From Clostridia bacterium (GTDB taxonomy: Bacteria; Bacillota; Clostridia; Christensenellales; Pumilibacteraceae): 49,701 bases of DNA. The notes beneath the pieces are model-generated. The model ran no database searches. It was not told the DNA's origin and saw only the letters and a list, made by a program, of their open reading frames with translations. The stretch covers positions 1-49,701 of the forward strand of contig JAGAPA010000051.1 of the NCBI GenBank assembly GCA_017623455.1, written 5' to 3'. Positions 8,166 to 16,653 of the stretch are shown one piece after another (position 1 is the first letter of the stretch; each line of letters opens with the position of its first letter). Made by a program: the position numbers and the translations under genes.

Positions 8166-9116
8166 TTAGCTTTCAGTCTTGTTGTCGTCCGAGTTCTGCA
8201 TTTCCTTTTCAGCCATATCCATAGCCTCGTTGTACTCTTCGTACGAGGTAGCGGTGGCTTTTGCGGCTTTTCTTTCCTCTTTCCAAGCGCGTCTTTCCGC
8301 TTTTGCGTCAGCTTCTATCTGAAGCTCTTCCGTCCAATCTATAGTTCCGGTAATCAGACCTTTTTTCGTAAGCACGTTCACGAGAATAATAACCGCGATG
8401 CCCACAACTACGAATATTATGGACTGAACCTGAGAGGGGGATAGTAACGATCCGTCCACACCGCCTCTATAGTCGGCTCTTAAGTATTCGATAAAGAATC
8501 TCCAAATACCGTAAGCAATCGCGTAAATGCCGATGCCGTAGCCTCTTTTGGTTTTTCTTAAGTTGTAAACGACGAAGAAGAGGAACAACATAAACAGGAA
8601 AAGAGATTCGAACAGCTGAGTGGGAAGGCGAGGAACGCCTGCGCCGTGACCGTGAACGAATACTACGGACATGAAGCCGTCTACCTCCATACCGTAACAG
8701 CATCCGGCCATAAAGCATCCGATACGTCCGAATGCGTGCGCTATACAAATGCAAGCTGCTGCAAAATCGGCGATATCCCAAAAGGCTTGTTTGGTTTTAC
8801 CTTTGAATCTGATAAGAACGTAAATAATAAAACCTGCAGCTCCGCCAATCAAACCGCCCATAACGGTAAGACCGCGCAATGAGAACGTTCCCGTTGCGAG
8901 AAAGTCGTAAAAGCCTTGAAAGAGCATAGCGGAAAGAAAACCGAGTATAACTCCGATAATTGCCGCCGTAAAATAGGTGTCGAACAAAGTGTCGGGCATT
9001 TTTGATTTTTTAATGAGCAGTTTAAGGGTAAACATACATGCTATGAGTCCCAGCGCAATAAAAAATCCGTATGAGGGGATTTTGAATTTTCCCAATTCTA
9101 TAAGATAAAGTTGCAT
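8166..9116 (-). CDS. lgt: Prolipoprotein diacylglyceryl transferase
   Basis: 316 aa integral membrane enzyme that moves diacylglycerol from phosphatidylglycerol to the lipobox Cys of prolipoproteins. The Lgt signature HAFGRIGCFMAGCCYG is intact, and the late EYLRADYRGG motif is present. Seven hydrophobic segments are visible. The C-terminal ~60 residues are an extra charged cytoplasmic tail rich in Lys, Glu and Ala (KAERRAWKEERKAAKA), longer than in most Lgt proteins. The start is ATG after GGAGG. Its product would process the lipoproteins encoded at 9749 and 35559. Confidence 0.95.
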   Translation of the reverse strand: MQLYLIELGKFKIPSYGFFIALGLIACMFTLKLLIKKSKMPDTLFDTYFTAAIIGVILGFLSAMLFQGFYDFLATGTFSLRGLTVMGGLIGGAAGFIIYVLIRFKGKTKQAFWDIADFAAACICIAHAFGRIGCFMAGCCYGMEVDGFMSVVFVHGHGAGVPRLPTQLFESLFLFMLFLFFVVYNLRKTKRGYGIGIYAIAYGIWRFFIEYLRADYRGGVDGSLLSPSQVQSIIFVVVGIAVIILVNVLTKKGLITGTIDWTEELQIEADAKAERRAWKEERKAAKATATSYEEYNEAMDMAEKEMQNSDDNKTES

Positions 9117-9155
9117 AATAACCTCCGTAGCGGATTACATTATCCGCATTAATTA

Positions 9156-9184
9156 ATAATAACATTTTTCTTGCGATATGTCAA
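9156..9184 (-). promoter_or_regulatory. Sigma-A promoter of lgt
   Basis: Minus strand TTGACA, 17 bp, TATTAT, about 40 bp before the ATG. Confidence 0.7.
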
Positions 9185-9232
9185 GAGTGAAAGGGGTATT
9201 TTGTTTTTATCTTCGCTTATATTAAAAAAAAT

Positions 9233-9436
9233 GGCTCTGTCCCAATCTGCGGTTGATTTTCAAGCGTAACGCTTGACCTAAAATAGTTTACAATATAAAG
9301 AAAAAAACAAACTTTAGTGGGTTATTGAATTTTGGTATGATTTATAGCTTTTTAGTACCACTACGAAATACTGCGTAAATTACTCAGTTACGTTAAATCG
9401 CCTTATGGCTAATCAACCATATTTTGTGACATAGCC
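9233..9436. mobile_element. MITE-like element B (204 bp)
   Basis: Imperfect terminal inverted repeats of ~26 bp: the left end starts GGCTCTGTCCCAATCTG and the right end read inward starts GGCTATGTCACAAAATA, both followed by GGTTGATT. An AAAAAAAT direct repeat flanks both sides (8 bp). The GGCT ends and 8-bp duplication resemble ISL3-family elements (inference). No transposase ORF inside. The rest of this gap, 9437-9676, is AT-rich and I see nothing else in it. Confidence 0.6.
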
Positions 9437-9676
9437 AAAAAAATAATTCCGGACGGCTGTAAAATGCATGAAAAATTAATTTTTATAAAAATTTTTTTTA
9501 AGATAAAAATTGTGTGAAATTTTTTGCTTTCTTATAACGGTTTTTTACTGTTTTTCGTACAAAAACGGCAGATTTTGAATGAAAATACATAATAAAGTAT
9601 ACGTGCGTGCGAACGTACGTAATATAAAATATATTAAATAAAGTTCAAAAATGCTTTTGTGCTGCGTTAAATTTGC

Positions 9677-9706
9677 TTGACAATTCAAGCTTGTTGGGGT
9701 TATAAT
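9677..9706 (+). promoter_or_regulatory. Strong sigma-A promoter of the LRR lipoprotein
   Basis: TTGACA, 18 bp, TATAAT: both hexamers perfect. An AAGGAG ribosome site follows before ATG 9749. Confidence 0.9.
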
Positions 9707-9748
9707 AGGATAACGTGAATTTTATGAACGAGAATAAGGAGAATTTGC

Positions 9749-12700
9749 ATGAAAAAGTTATCCAGAATCATTATGCTTGTGGTCTTAGCTTTGGTTATGT
9801 TACTTCCCGTGGGATGTACCATTACACCCGAAAAGGGTTCGAACGGTCTTGTTTACGAACTTGACCTTCTTACCAATACTTACACGGTAGTAGACTACAA
9901 AGCAGTAGAGGAAGACGTTAAAATTGAAGGAAGAAAAATTCTTGTAAAAGAAGTTGTTATTCCCTCTACTTTCAACGGTAAGCCCGTTGCAAAGATCGAC
10001 GTGAGTGCTTTCGCACAGAAATACACCGAAACACGTCACGACTATCAGGAGTACATTGATTTTTCCAATGACAAACTCACTCTTGATACCTTTAAGGCAA
10101 ATAATGGTGATCTTTGCTATTACGCAAAAGTTCAGAAGGTAGTAATTCCCGCATCGGTTAAGACTATCGGTGATTTCGCTTTCCAGAACTGCAGCGAGCT
10201 TAAAGAAATCGTTTTGGACGATTCTATCACCTCTATCGGAAATTCTGCATTCGCAGGATGTACTGAGCTCACCACGCTTTCTCTCAGCGGAGTGCAGAAT
10301 GCGCAGACTAACCAGTTGCCTTCCGGTCTTAAGAAGATCAGCGACGGTATGTTCTTTAAGTGTTCGTCACTTGAAGAAGTATACATTCCTTCTTCCGTAA
10401 CCAAAATCGGTAAGCTTGCATTTGCATCGTGTTATGCTCTTGAAGACGTTAAGATAGAGAGAGCAAACGGTGATTTTGCAATGGTAGGAAGCGAGTCCGA
10501 AGTTGATATGACCGACAAGGACGGCGTAGCAATTACGTCTATTGACAACTATGCGTTCAAGGATGCGGTTAAGATGCAGTACTTCAACGTTCCCAACTCG
10601 GTTAAGTCTTTCGGTGTTTCCGTATTTGAAATGCCCAAGCCCGACGATAAGAACGTTAACTCCAAGTCCTCTCTTATCGGTGTAAGCTTCTCCGATCAGA
10701 TTAAGGAATTAGGTTCCGGAATGTTCAAGAACTGTATTTCTTTGGACGAGGAAAAGCTCGACCTTTCCCAGATTGAAAAGATTGGTTCGGGAATTTTCGA
10801 GGGATGTACCTCTCTTACCTCCGTACAGCTTAACGGAATGATCACCGCAATCCCCGAAAGAGCTTACTATGGATGTACCGGTATTACTACCGTTGACCTT
10901 ACTAAGTACTATGATAGCGAAACCGACAGCTATTTGCCCACTCAGGTAAATTATATCGGTGAAGCGGCATTCAGAGGATGTTCTTCTCTTCGTTCTATCG
11001 AACTCGGTAACGACGAAACCAGTAAGATTACCGACATTAAGAGATATGCATTCAAGGATTGCCCCGCTCTTCGTTCTATCTATATCCCCCTTACCGCAAT
11101 CAGAATCGACCCCCGTGTATTTGAAAACTCGGGCGGAACCGTAATCTATGCTAAGGATATTGTCGGTGCGTCCGCAACAGGCGAGCAGATTGTTCGTGCT
11201 CCCGGTTGGTCTAACGGATCCGCTAACATTATTGAGAATTTTGTAAGCGTAGTAAAAGTAGCCGATGCAAACGGTAAGATTGTTGCGGAATACGTTATTC
11301 TTGACAAGCCCGGCGGAGAAGCGCCCGGACAACCTAACGATCCTTCCGATGACTATGCAAGCCTTGCTCGTTACGTAGACTTTGACAACACGACTTATAC
11401 TGTTCCTGCAACCATTAGCTACGATTCCAGAGATTATTTGGTAGAAGGAATTTTGAAGTCTTCGTTCAAGAACTGCGACGCGCTCGAAGCTATTGAGCTC
11501 GATCCTGTTTCTCAGATCACAAAAGTAGAAAGCGAAGCGTTTGCAAACACTACGAACGTTAAATCTCTTGACCTTTCCGTTACCAAGGTAACCGCTATCA
11601 ACGAAAGAACCTTTGCTTACGGAAAGAGCCTTCAGAGCGTAATTCTTCCTGCTGATATTACAGAAATCAAAAAATCCGCATTCGAAGGATGTTCTTCCAT
11701 CGTTAACTTAGATATTTCTTCCGTATCCAAGGTCGGTAAGGCTGTATTTAAGGATTGCGTTTCTCTCGAAACCGTAAAACTCGGCGCTATTACTGAGTTT
11801 TCCGAGCAGATGTTCTACAATGCATCCAAGCTCGTAAACATTCAGGTTGCAGATATCTCTAAGGTGACCTCAATCAGAGCAAGAGCGTTCTTGGGTTGTT
11901 CTTCTCTTAACGAGACCAACTTCCCCACCGGTGTTATGACTGGTCTTACTATAATCGATAGCGAAGCATTCAGCGGATGTTCGGGTTATACCACCTTTGC
12001 TATTCCTGAGAAACTTAAGACTATCGGTGGTAAAGCATTCAGTGGATGTACTGGTCTTGCATCCTTCACCATTGATCCGTTAAACGTGGACTTCGTGGTA
12101 ACGGAAGACAACGTTTTATTTAAGAAAAAGACCGTAAATCTTACTGTTAAGTATTTCTTATCCGAAAGCGAAATTGCAGTAGATGCTGCTGATGCAAAAT
12201 CGGTAAAAGTTCCGGTGGAATTTTATCCCGAACTTACCTACTATCCTGCAAACAGTGAAAGCTCCAGTCTTTTCATTGATATGCTTAACACTTATACTTT
12301 TGCACAGGTTTATAATATCGCTAAAGAAGCAAACGGAGGTAACGACGTTTACGCAGTTACGTCTGATTTGAGTAACTTCCGGATCTTCAACAGAGGTAAA
12401 GATTATATCACTGCAGACGGTACGGTTCACTACGTTTCCGCAAACAGAAGTGGAAAGATCACAGCCGTTACCAAGAATAAGGCACAGGTAAGCGGTATTA
12501 CCGATTACGTTGTAGGTAAGATTGGCGACTCCGGCATTATCGCATATGCATTCGAAGGCGCAGCAAATCTTGAAGAAATTAAGATCTACGGAAACGTAAC
12601 TATCGGAACAGGCGCATTCAATAACTGTAGCAAGCTTACCTCTATTGAGGTGCTCAAGGCGTCTAACGACGATAAGTACAGCAACCTTAACAATGACGGA

Positions 12701-13756
12701 GTGCTTTATAACGGTTCTTACGTTGACGGAGTATTTGTTCCCACTTCAATCATTCAGTTCCCCTCCGGTTGTGATGTTGACAGATACGAGATGCCCGAAA
12801 CCGTTGGTTCTATCGCAGTTAACGCGTTCTCCAACGTAAAGAGAATCGGTACGTTCGTATTCAACAGCAAGATTGGTTGGGACGACAAGAACTACCACGG
12901 TGTTGATAAGGCATTTGAAAATGCAAACATCGAAAAGATCGAAATTCCCTCTCAGGCTGCATGGGTTATAGATAAGGACGAGGAAGGAAAAGAGATCCAC
13001 ACTCTTCAGCTTTATGCTGACGGCGTATCCTCTGATAAGCTCTACGATAACTCCAACGGTAAGTTTATCCTTGATAGCTACGGAATTTTGTACAGTGTAA
13101 ACATTGGTTCCGAAACCGTTTCTGTAGACGGTGCTACCACCACTACCAGATTCCTTAACTACTATCAGTTGATTTACGTTCCCACCGGAATTGATCTTAC
13201 AGGCAAAACGCTCACCATCCCCAACGAATGTACCGTAATGCCTTACGCATTCGCAGGTAACGATACTCTTGATACTATCGTTCTTGGAAGAAAGGTTTCC
13301 ATGGTTGCGCACTCCTTCGACGGATGTAAAGACCTTACCATCCTTTACCAGAGCGGTCGTGTAGACTACGAAGATATGGGATATCTCAACGAGAGCAACT
13401 TCGTTGACGCAAACGGAGAAGAAACCAATATCGCGTTCAAGAATGCGAAGGTATACTACTTCAGCGAGGATATGATCGAGTCCGATGAGTATAAGTTCTG
13501 GCACTACAAGAGCGCTCTTGACGATCAGACCGGCGCGCCCTTGACCTACGATTCTTCTGTAGACAGCAAAGTTCCCGCAGCTTTGAACGGAAGCCCCGTA
13601 ATCCATCAGGATAACGACCTCCTTGCTAACTACGGCTATGAGTATCAGCTCGCTGTAAACGAAGAAGGCGAATATTATCAGGATGCTGCAGGTAACTGGG
13701 TAATCCAGACCAACAACTTCGGCGAGAGCCAGTTCGTTATCGCATACTGGAACTAA
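9749..13756 (+). CDS. BspA-type leucine-rich repeat surface lipoprotein
   Basis: 1335 aa. Residues 1-23 are a lipoprotein signal peptide ending in the lipobox LPVGC, so Cys23 should be lipidated by Lgt and the protein anchored outside the membrane. Most of the rest is LRR_5 (BspA/Treponema type) repeats with the signature AF-CxxL--I-IP, as in AFQNCSELKEIVLDDSITSI. Several non-repeat insertions occur, for example around 505-540 and 770-860. There is no sortase motif. Codon choice is noticeably uniform (AAC, CTT, GTT, TTC preferred), as in the transketolase gene here, which suggests high expression (inference). BspA proteins bind host or other bacterial surface ligands in known cases; no ligand can be assigned here. 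Confidence 0.88.
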   Translation: MKKLSRIIMLVVLALVMLLPVGCTITPEKGSNGLVYELDLLTNTYTVVDYKAVEEDVKIEGRKILVKEVVIPSTFNGKPVAKIDVSAFAQKYTETRHDYQEYIDFSNDKLTLDTFKANNGDLCYYAKVQKVVIPASVKTIGDFAFQNCSELKEIVLDDSITSIGNSAFAGCTELTTLSLSGVQNAQTNQLPSGLKKISDGMFFKCSSLEEVYIPSSVTKIGKLAFASCYALEDVKIERANGDFAMVGSESEVDMTDKDGVAITSIDNYAFKDAVKMQYFNVPNSVKSFGVSVFEMPKPDDKNVNSKSSLIGVSFSDQIKELGSGMFKNCISLDEEKLDLSQIEKIGSGIFEGCTSLTSVQLNGMITAIPERAYYGCTGITTVDLTKYYDSETDSYLPTQVNYIGEAAFRGCSSLRSIELGNDETSKITDIKRYAFKDCPALRSIYIPLTAIRIDPRVFENSGGTVIYAKDIVGASATGEQIVRAPGWSNGSANIIENFVSVVKVADANGKIVAEYVILDKPGGEAPGQPNDPSDDYASLARYVDFDNTTYTVPATISYDSRDYLVEGILKSSFKNCDALEAIELDPVSQITKVESEAFANTTNVKSLDLSVTKVTAINERTFAYGKSLQSVILPADITEIKKSAFEGCSSIVNLDISSVSKVGKAVFKDCVSLETVKLGAITEFSEQMFYNASKLVNIQVADISKVTSIRARAFLGCSSLNETNFPTGVMTGLTIIDSEAFSGCSGYTTFAIPEKLKTIGGKAFSGCTGLASFTIDPLNVDFVVTEDNVLFKKKTVNLTVKYFLSESEIAVDAADAKSVKVPVEFYPELTYYPANSESSSLFIDMLNTYTFAQVYNIAKEANGGNDVYAVTSDLSNFRIFNRGKDYITADGTVHYVSANRSGKITAVTKNKAQVSGITDYVVGKIGDSGIIAYAFEGAANLEEIKIYGNVTIGTGAFNNCSKLTSIEVLKASNDDKYSNLNNDGVLYNGSYVDGVFVPTSIIQFPSGCDVDRYEMPETVGSIAVNAFSNVKRIGTFVFNSKIGWDDKNYHGVDKAFENANIEKIEIPSQAAWVIDKDEEGKEIHTLQLYADGVSSDKLYDNSNGKFILDSYGILYSVNIGSETVSVDGATTTTRFLNYYQLIYVPTGIDLTGKTLTIPNECTVMPYAFAGNDTLDTIVLGRKVSMVAHSFDGCKDLTILYQSGRVDYEDMGYLNESNFVDANGEETNIAFKNAKVYYFSEDMIESDEYKFWHYKSALDDQTGAPLTYDSSVDSKVPAALNGSPVIHQDNDLLANYGYEYQLAVNEEGEYYQDAAGNWVIQTNNFGESQFVIAYWN

Positions 13757-13786
13757 TCCAAACAAACAACAAAAAACCTTAACCTA

Positions 13787-13818
13787 TAGCGTGATACTCT
13801 TAACGGAGTATCACGCTA
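13787..13818 (+). terminator. Hairpin after the LRR lipoprotein gene
   Basis: AGCGTGATACTC pairs perfectly with GAGTATCACGCT around a 6-nt loop, 30 bp after the stop. There is no T run, so it may be an RNA 3'-end stabiliser and not a terminator. Confidence 0.6.
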
Positions 13819-13821
13819 ATT

Positions 13822-13983
13822 AAGTTTGCCCTTCAGGCAAGTGAAGTTATCTTCGATAGTGAAGTTCACTTTGTGAGTGAAGTTTCGCCTGACGGCGAAG
13901 TGTGGGCAAACTTAACTTCACTTGTGCGTAGTACAAACTTCACTGCGTAGCAACTTCACTTTCGCGATAGCGAAAACTTCACT
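13822..13983. repeat. Mirror-symmetric mini-hairpin array, AACTTCACT type
   Basis: Three copies of AGTGAAGTT (13840, 13858, 13876; exactly 18 bp apart) are followed by four copies of its reverse complement AACTTCACT (13914, 13936, 13952, 13975). Between separators lie different small self-complementary units: TTGCC-GGCAA, ATCTTCGAT, CACTTTGTG, TCGCC-GGCGA, TGTGC-GTACA, GCGTAGC and TTCGC-GCGAA. AAGTTTGCCC (13822) and GGGCAAACTT (13904) close the left half. No gene covers it. Confidence 0.85.
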
Positions 13984-13986
13984 CAC

Positions 13987-14036
13987 AGAAAAAGAGATAA
14001 CATTTCGGCTACTGACCGATTTGTTATCTCTTTCTG
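13987..14036. terminator. Hairpin of the AGAGATAAC repeat family
   Basis: AGAAA(AA)GAGATAACA pairs with TGTTATCTCTTTCT; an inner TCGG/CCGA arm closes the loop. A relative is at 25125-25170, also downstream of a plus-strand gene. There is no U tract, so its role as a terminator is unproven. Confidence 0.5.
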
Positions 14037-14117
14037 CTTGTTATATGGGTTTGGGCTTAGCCCATTTGCGTTTGACTAATCAAATGCGATGCTTGCACTT
14101 TTGTCAAATTGTTAATT

Positions 14118-14462
14118 CTCCGCACGGCTTAGTTGGTAATAGTTTTATAAATTATAACGTAGGGGCGATTCACGAATCGCCCACCATAACAAGACTAAAT
14201 TATTTTGCCCTCGAAAACGTTTGTGTGTAAAAATATAAAAGTAACACAAAACTCTTCCGCATATCTTAAGGGAAAGCAGTTGTTCTACAAATAATAACGT
14301 AGGGGCGATTCACGAATCGCCCACTATAACAACACAAAATTATATGCGTTGCCCGAAGTTCTTTGTACGTAACAAAATAAAGCGAAGTATCCTTCCGCAC
14401 GGCTTGAAAGATAGTAATAGTTTTACAAATAATAACGTAGGGGCGATTCACGAATCGCCCAC
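14118..14462. repeat. Three copies of a ~140-bp repeat with a conserved palindrome
   Basis: The palindrome GGGCGATTCACGAATCGCCC occurs at 14163, 14303 and 14441 (spacing 140 and 138). Each copy is preceded by AATAACGTAG-like sequence and by CCGCACGGCTT or a variant ~40 bp upstream; the sequence between is diverged. No gene covers it. Confidence 0.85.
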
Positions 14463-14485
14463 CACAAGATAGCCTTTACCTAAGC

Positions 14486-14525
14486 AAAAACTGCCTCATT
14501 CTATATTAATAGAGTGAAGCAGTTT
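14486..14525 (-). terminator. Intrinsic terminator of apgM
   Basis: On the minus strand AAACTGC-TCA-TCTAT pairs with its complement around ATTA, followed by a T run, just after the apgM stop. Confidence 0.8.
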
Positions 14526-14533
14526 ATGTTTAT

Positions 14534-15739
14534 TTAGATATTCAAAAGCTTTTTTATAAGATCTGAGCCGTTTTCCAAAAAGCAACGCGTTGTTTTTACG
14601 CTATCTTCGTCAAAGGTCTTAACTCCGCAACCGCGCTTCTTTTCGCTGTCGTAAATAAGATACGGAACAGGGTCGGAAACGTGAGTTTTAAGCGAGATTG
14701 GCGTAGCGTGGTCGGGGCAAATGAGAATATTGAACTTGATATTATTCTCTTTTAAGTGTTTTACTATTGGGGTTATAATCTTTTCGTCGATAAGCTCCAA
14801 AGATTCCACCTTTTCTTTATAATTACCTTGATGTCCGCACTCGTCGGGAGCTTCGAGATGAACGTAAACGTAGTCGTGATTCTTAAGCGCGGAGATTGCA
14901 GCATTAGCCTTTCCTTCAAAATTGGTTTTTATCGTACCCGTTGCGCCCTCAACGTCAATGCTCGTCATATTTGCGCCGATGCCAATGCCCTTAATAAGGT
15001 CTACCGCTGAAATAACTGCGCCCTTTACGCCGTATTTTGCCTCAAAGCTGTCAAGAGCAGGCTTTCTGCCTTCGCCCCAGAACCATAGAGAGTTGGCAGG
15101 GTTGAGTCCCTGAGCTTTACGCTTGCGGTTGATTGGGTGATTGCTTAAAAGCTCGTAAGAGCGTTTCATAATAGCAAGCATTTCGTCTTTATATTCGCCT
15201 TTAGGAAGATATTCGGTGATTTTCTTATCCGAGATATCGTGCGGAGGAGTGAGGATTGCGCCCGTGTTTCCGTTTTTGCGGAGCAGGCAGTGTCTGTACG
15301 AAATTCCCGAGTACAGCATAAGATCGCCCTCGTTAAAGAATTGCTTAAGGTACGAGATGAGCTGAGAAGCCTCCTGCGTCGTTATTTCGCCCGAGGAGTA
15401 GTCCATCATCGTTTTGTTTTCGTAGTCCTCTTCTTCGGAAAGGGTTACAAGGTTTGCTCTGTACGAAATATCGGTTTTTTCCATTTTAACACCAATAGAG
15501 AGCGCCTCGAGAGGGGATCTTCCGGTATAATATTTTTCGGGCTCGTAACCCATAACGGAAAGGTTGGCAACGTCACTGCCCGGCTTCATGCCTGTAGGTA
15601 CGGTTCTGCACAAGCCCACTTCGCCGTTAAAAGCAAGGTAGTCCATCATGGGCTTTTTAGCGTCTTTCATGGGGGTGCGGTTTTCAGCGTTGTTGTAGTC
15701 TGCCATGCCGTCACACAAAATTACTATATGTTTTTTCAT
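14534..15739 (-). CDS. apgM: 2,3-bisphosphoglycerate-independent phosphoglycerate mutase, archaeal type
   Basis: 401 aa, full family length. It interconverts 3- and 2-phosphoglycerate in glycolysis and gluconeogenesis. Alkaline-phosphatase-superfamily metal and nucleophile motifs are present: ILCDGMAD at the N terminus, GSDVANLSVMGY (nucleophilic Ser), HLEAPDECGHQGN and CPDHATPISLKTHV. The start overlaps the stop of the upstream exporter gene by one base (TAATG), so the two are translationally coupled. It is distinct from GpmI and GpmA. Some clostridial genomes carry it in addition to GpmI; whether this one does cannot be seen here. Confidence 0.93.
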   Translation of the reverse strand: MKKHIVILCDGMADYNNAENRTPMKDAKKPMMDYLAFNGEVGLCRTVPTGMKPGSDVANLSVMGYEPEKYYTGRSPLEALSIGVKMEKTDISYRANLVTLSEEEDYENKTMMDYSSGEITTQEASQLISYLKQFFNEGDLMLYSGISYRHCLLRKNGNTGAILTPPHDISDKKITEYLPKGEYKDEMLAIMKRSYELLSNHPINRKRKAQGLNPANSLWFWGEGRKPALDSFEAKYGVKGAVISAVDLIKGIGIGANMTSIDVEGATGTIKTNFEGKANAAISALKNHDYVYVHLEAPDECGHQGNYKEKVESLELIDEKIITPIVKHLKENNIKFNILICPDHATPISLKTHVSDPVPYLIYDSEKKRGCGVKTFDEDSVKTTRCFLENGSDLIKKLLNI

Positions 15740-16380
15740 TATCTAACCTCGTTGTTTTCTTGAATATTTTCTTCGGTTTGTGTTTTTTTCTTGTACGTTG
15801 CAATCTTAACAATAAGAACAACAACCACGATAAGAGCTATAATTCCTATTGCCGTAATAATATAATTGATAACAGTCTGGGGCAGGAAAGCGCATAAAAG
15901 CGTCATAATTGAGGATGCGATAAAGTTACCTAAGATAACCGCGCCGAGAGCATGTGAATACTTCATCTTAAGGATGGAAGCAACCGCGCATCCCGTCCAA
16001 GCACCCGTGAGAGGAAGCGGTATGCCCACAAAAAATACCAACCCCCAAAACTTTTTTGCATTGCTTGCTTTTTCGTCTATCTGTTTACTTTTGTCTTCAA
16101 ACTTGCTGTAAAGCGCGTCGCCTATTCTTTTGAAAAGCTTAGTCGTGGACAACCACTTAATAAACGGTATCAGAATCAAAAGCAACAGCGGAGCAATAAC
16201 CGAAGAACCTAAAAAGCCCCACAGCCAACATTCGTACCAAGGTAGTCCGTACCCAAAAGCCATTGGTATGGCAAGTCGCGCCTCAACTATGGGGAGGATT
16301 GCGATAAGTACGATAACTATTTGCGGATGCACGAATACGTCCGATAAAAAGTTTTGAATTATAGAAATTATTTCGTCCAT
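15739..16380 (-). CDS. Small multidrug export-family membrane protein (COG2426-like)
   Basis: 213 aa with five or six membrane segments. Its conserved parts, IAILPIVEARLAIPMAFGYG near the N terminus and GIPLPLTGAWTGCAVASIL in the middle, are diagnostic of the Sm_multidrug_ex (COG2426) family. The family name comes from weak early evidence; the real substrate is unknown. It ends in a hydrophilic Lys/Gln/Glu tail. First gene of a two-gene operon with apgM, with a functional link that is not obvious. Confidence 0.8.
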   Translation of the reverse strand: MDEIISIIQNFLSDVFVHPQIVIVLIAILPIVEARLAIPMAFGYGLPWYECWLWGFLGSSVIAPLLLLILIPFIKWLSTTKLFKRIGDALYSKFEDKSKQIDEKASNAKKFWGLVFFVGIPLPLTGAWTGCAVASILKMKYSHALGAVILGNFIASSIMTLLCAFLPQTVINYIITAIGIIALIVVVVLIVKIATYKKKTQTEENIQENNEVR

Positions 16381-16406
16381 TTTAACCTGCCTTTTTGTCT
16401 ACGTTT

Positions 16407-16435
16407 ATTTTATACTATCTCGAAAAATTTGTCAA
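16407..16435 (-). promoter_or_regulatory. Sigma-A promoter of the exporter-apgM operon
   Basis: Minus strand TTGACA, 17 bp, TAAAAT, 26 bp before the ATG. Confidence 0.7.
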
Positions 16436-16557
16436 TGAAAACTTAAGCCCGAACGTATAATATATTGTTTTGGCTTGGATTTGTTTTAGGTATTTATATT
16501 TTACGCAAAGCGTGGCGCGTATATTCGCACTTAAAATCGGGTAAACAAACTAAAACC

Positions 16558-16586
16558 TTGACTTTTATATAAATTTGTATTATACT
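16558..16586 (+). promoter_or_regulatory. Sigma-A promoter of the NDP-sugar dehydratase operon
   Basis: TTGACT, 17 bp, TATACT, followed after 67 bp by ATG 16654 with an AAGAGGT ribosome site. Confidence 0.8.
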
Positions 16587-16653
16587 TATAATAGTGTATT
16601 GTGGGGTGTTATGCTCACATTATACTGAAATAAATTTCGCCTAAGAGGTATCT

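Noticed and set aside
12746-13765. 339-codon minus-strand frame opposite the LRR lipoprotein
   Set aside because: It mirrors repeated codon use of the lipoprotein gene and has no promoter, ribosome site or recognisable domain.
13822-13983. CRISPR array
   Set aside because: Separators are only 9 bp, switch orientation mid-array, and spacers are self-complementary; no cas genes nearby.
13922-14230. 102-codon frame in the repeat region
   Set aside because: It runs through the hairpin array and palindromes and translates repeats only; no ribosome site.
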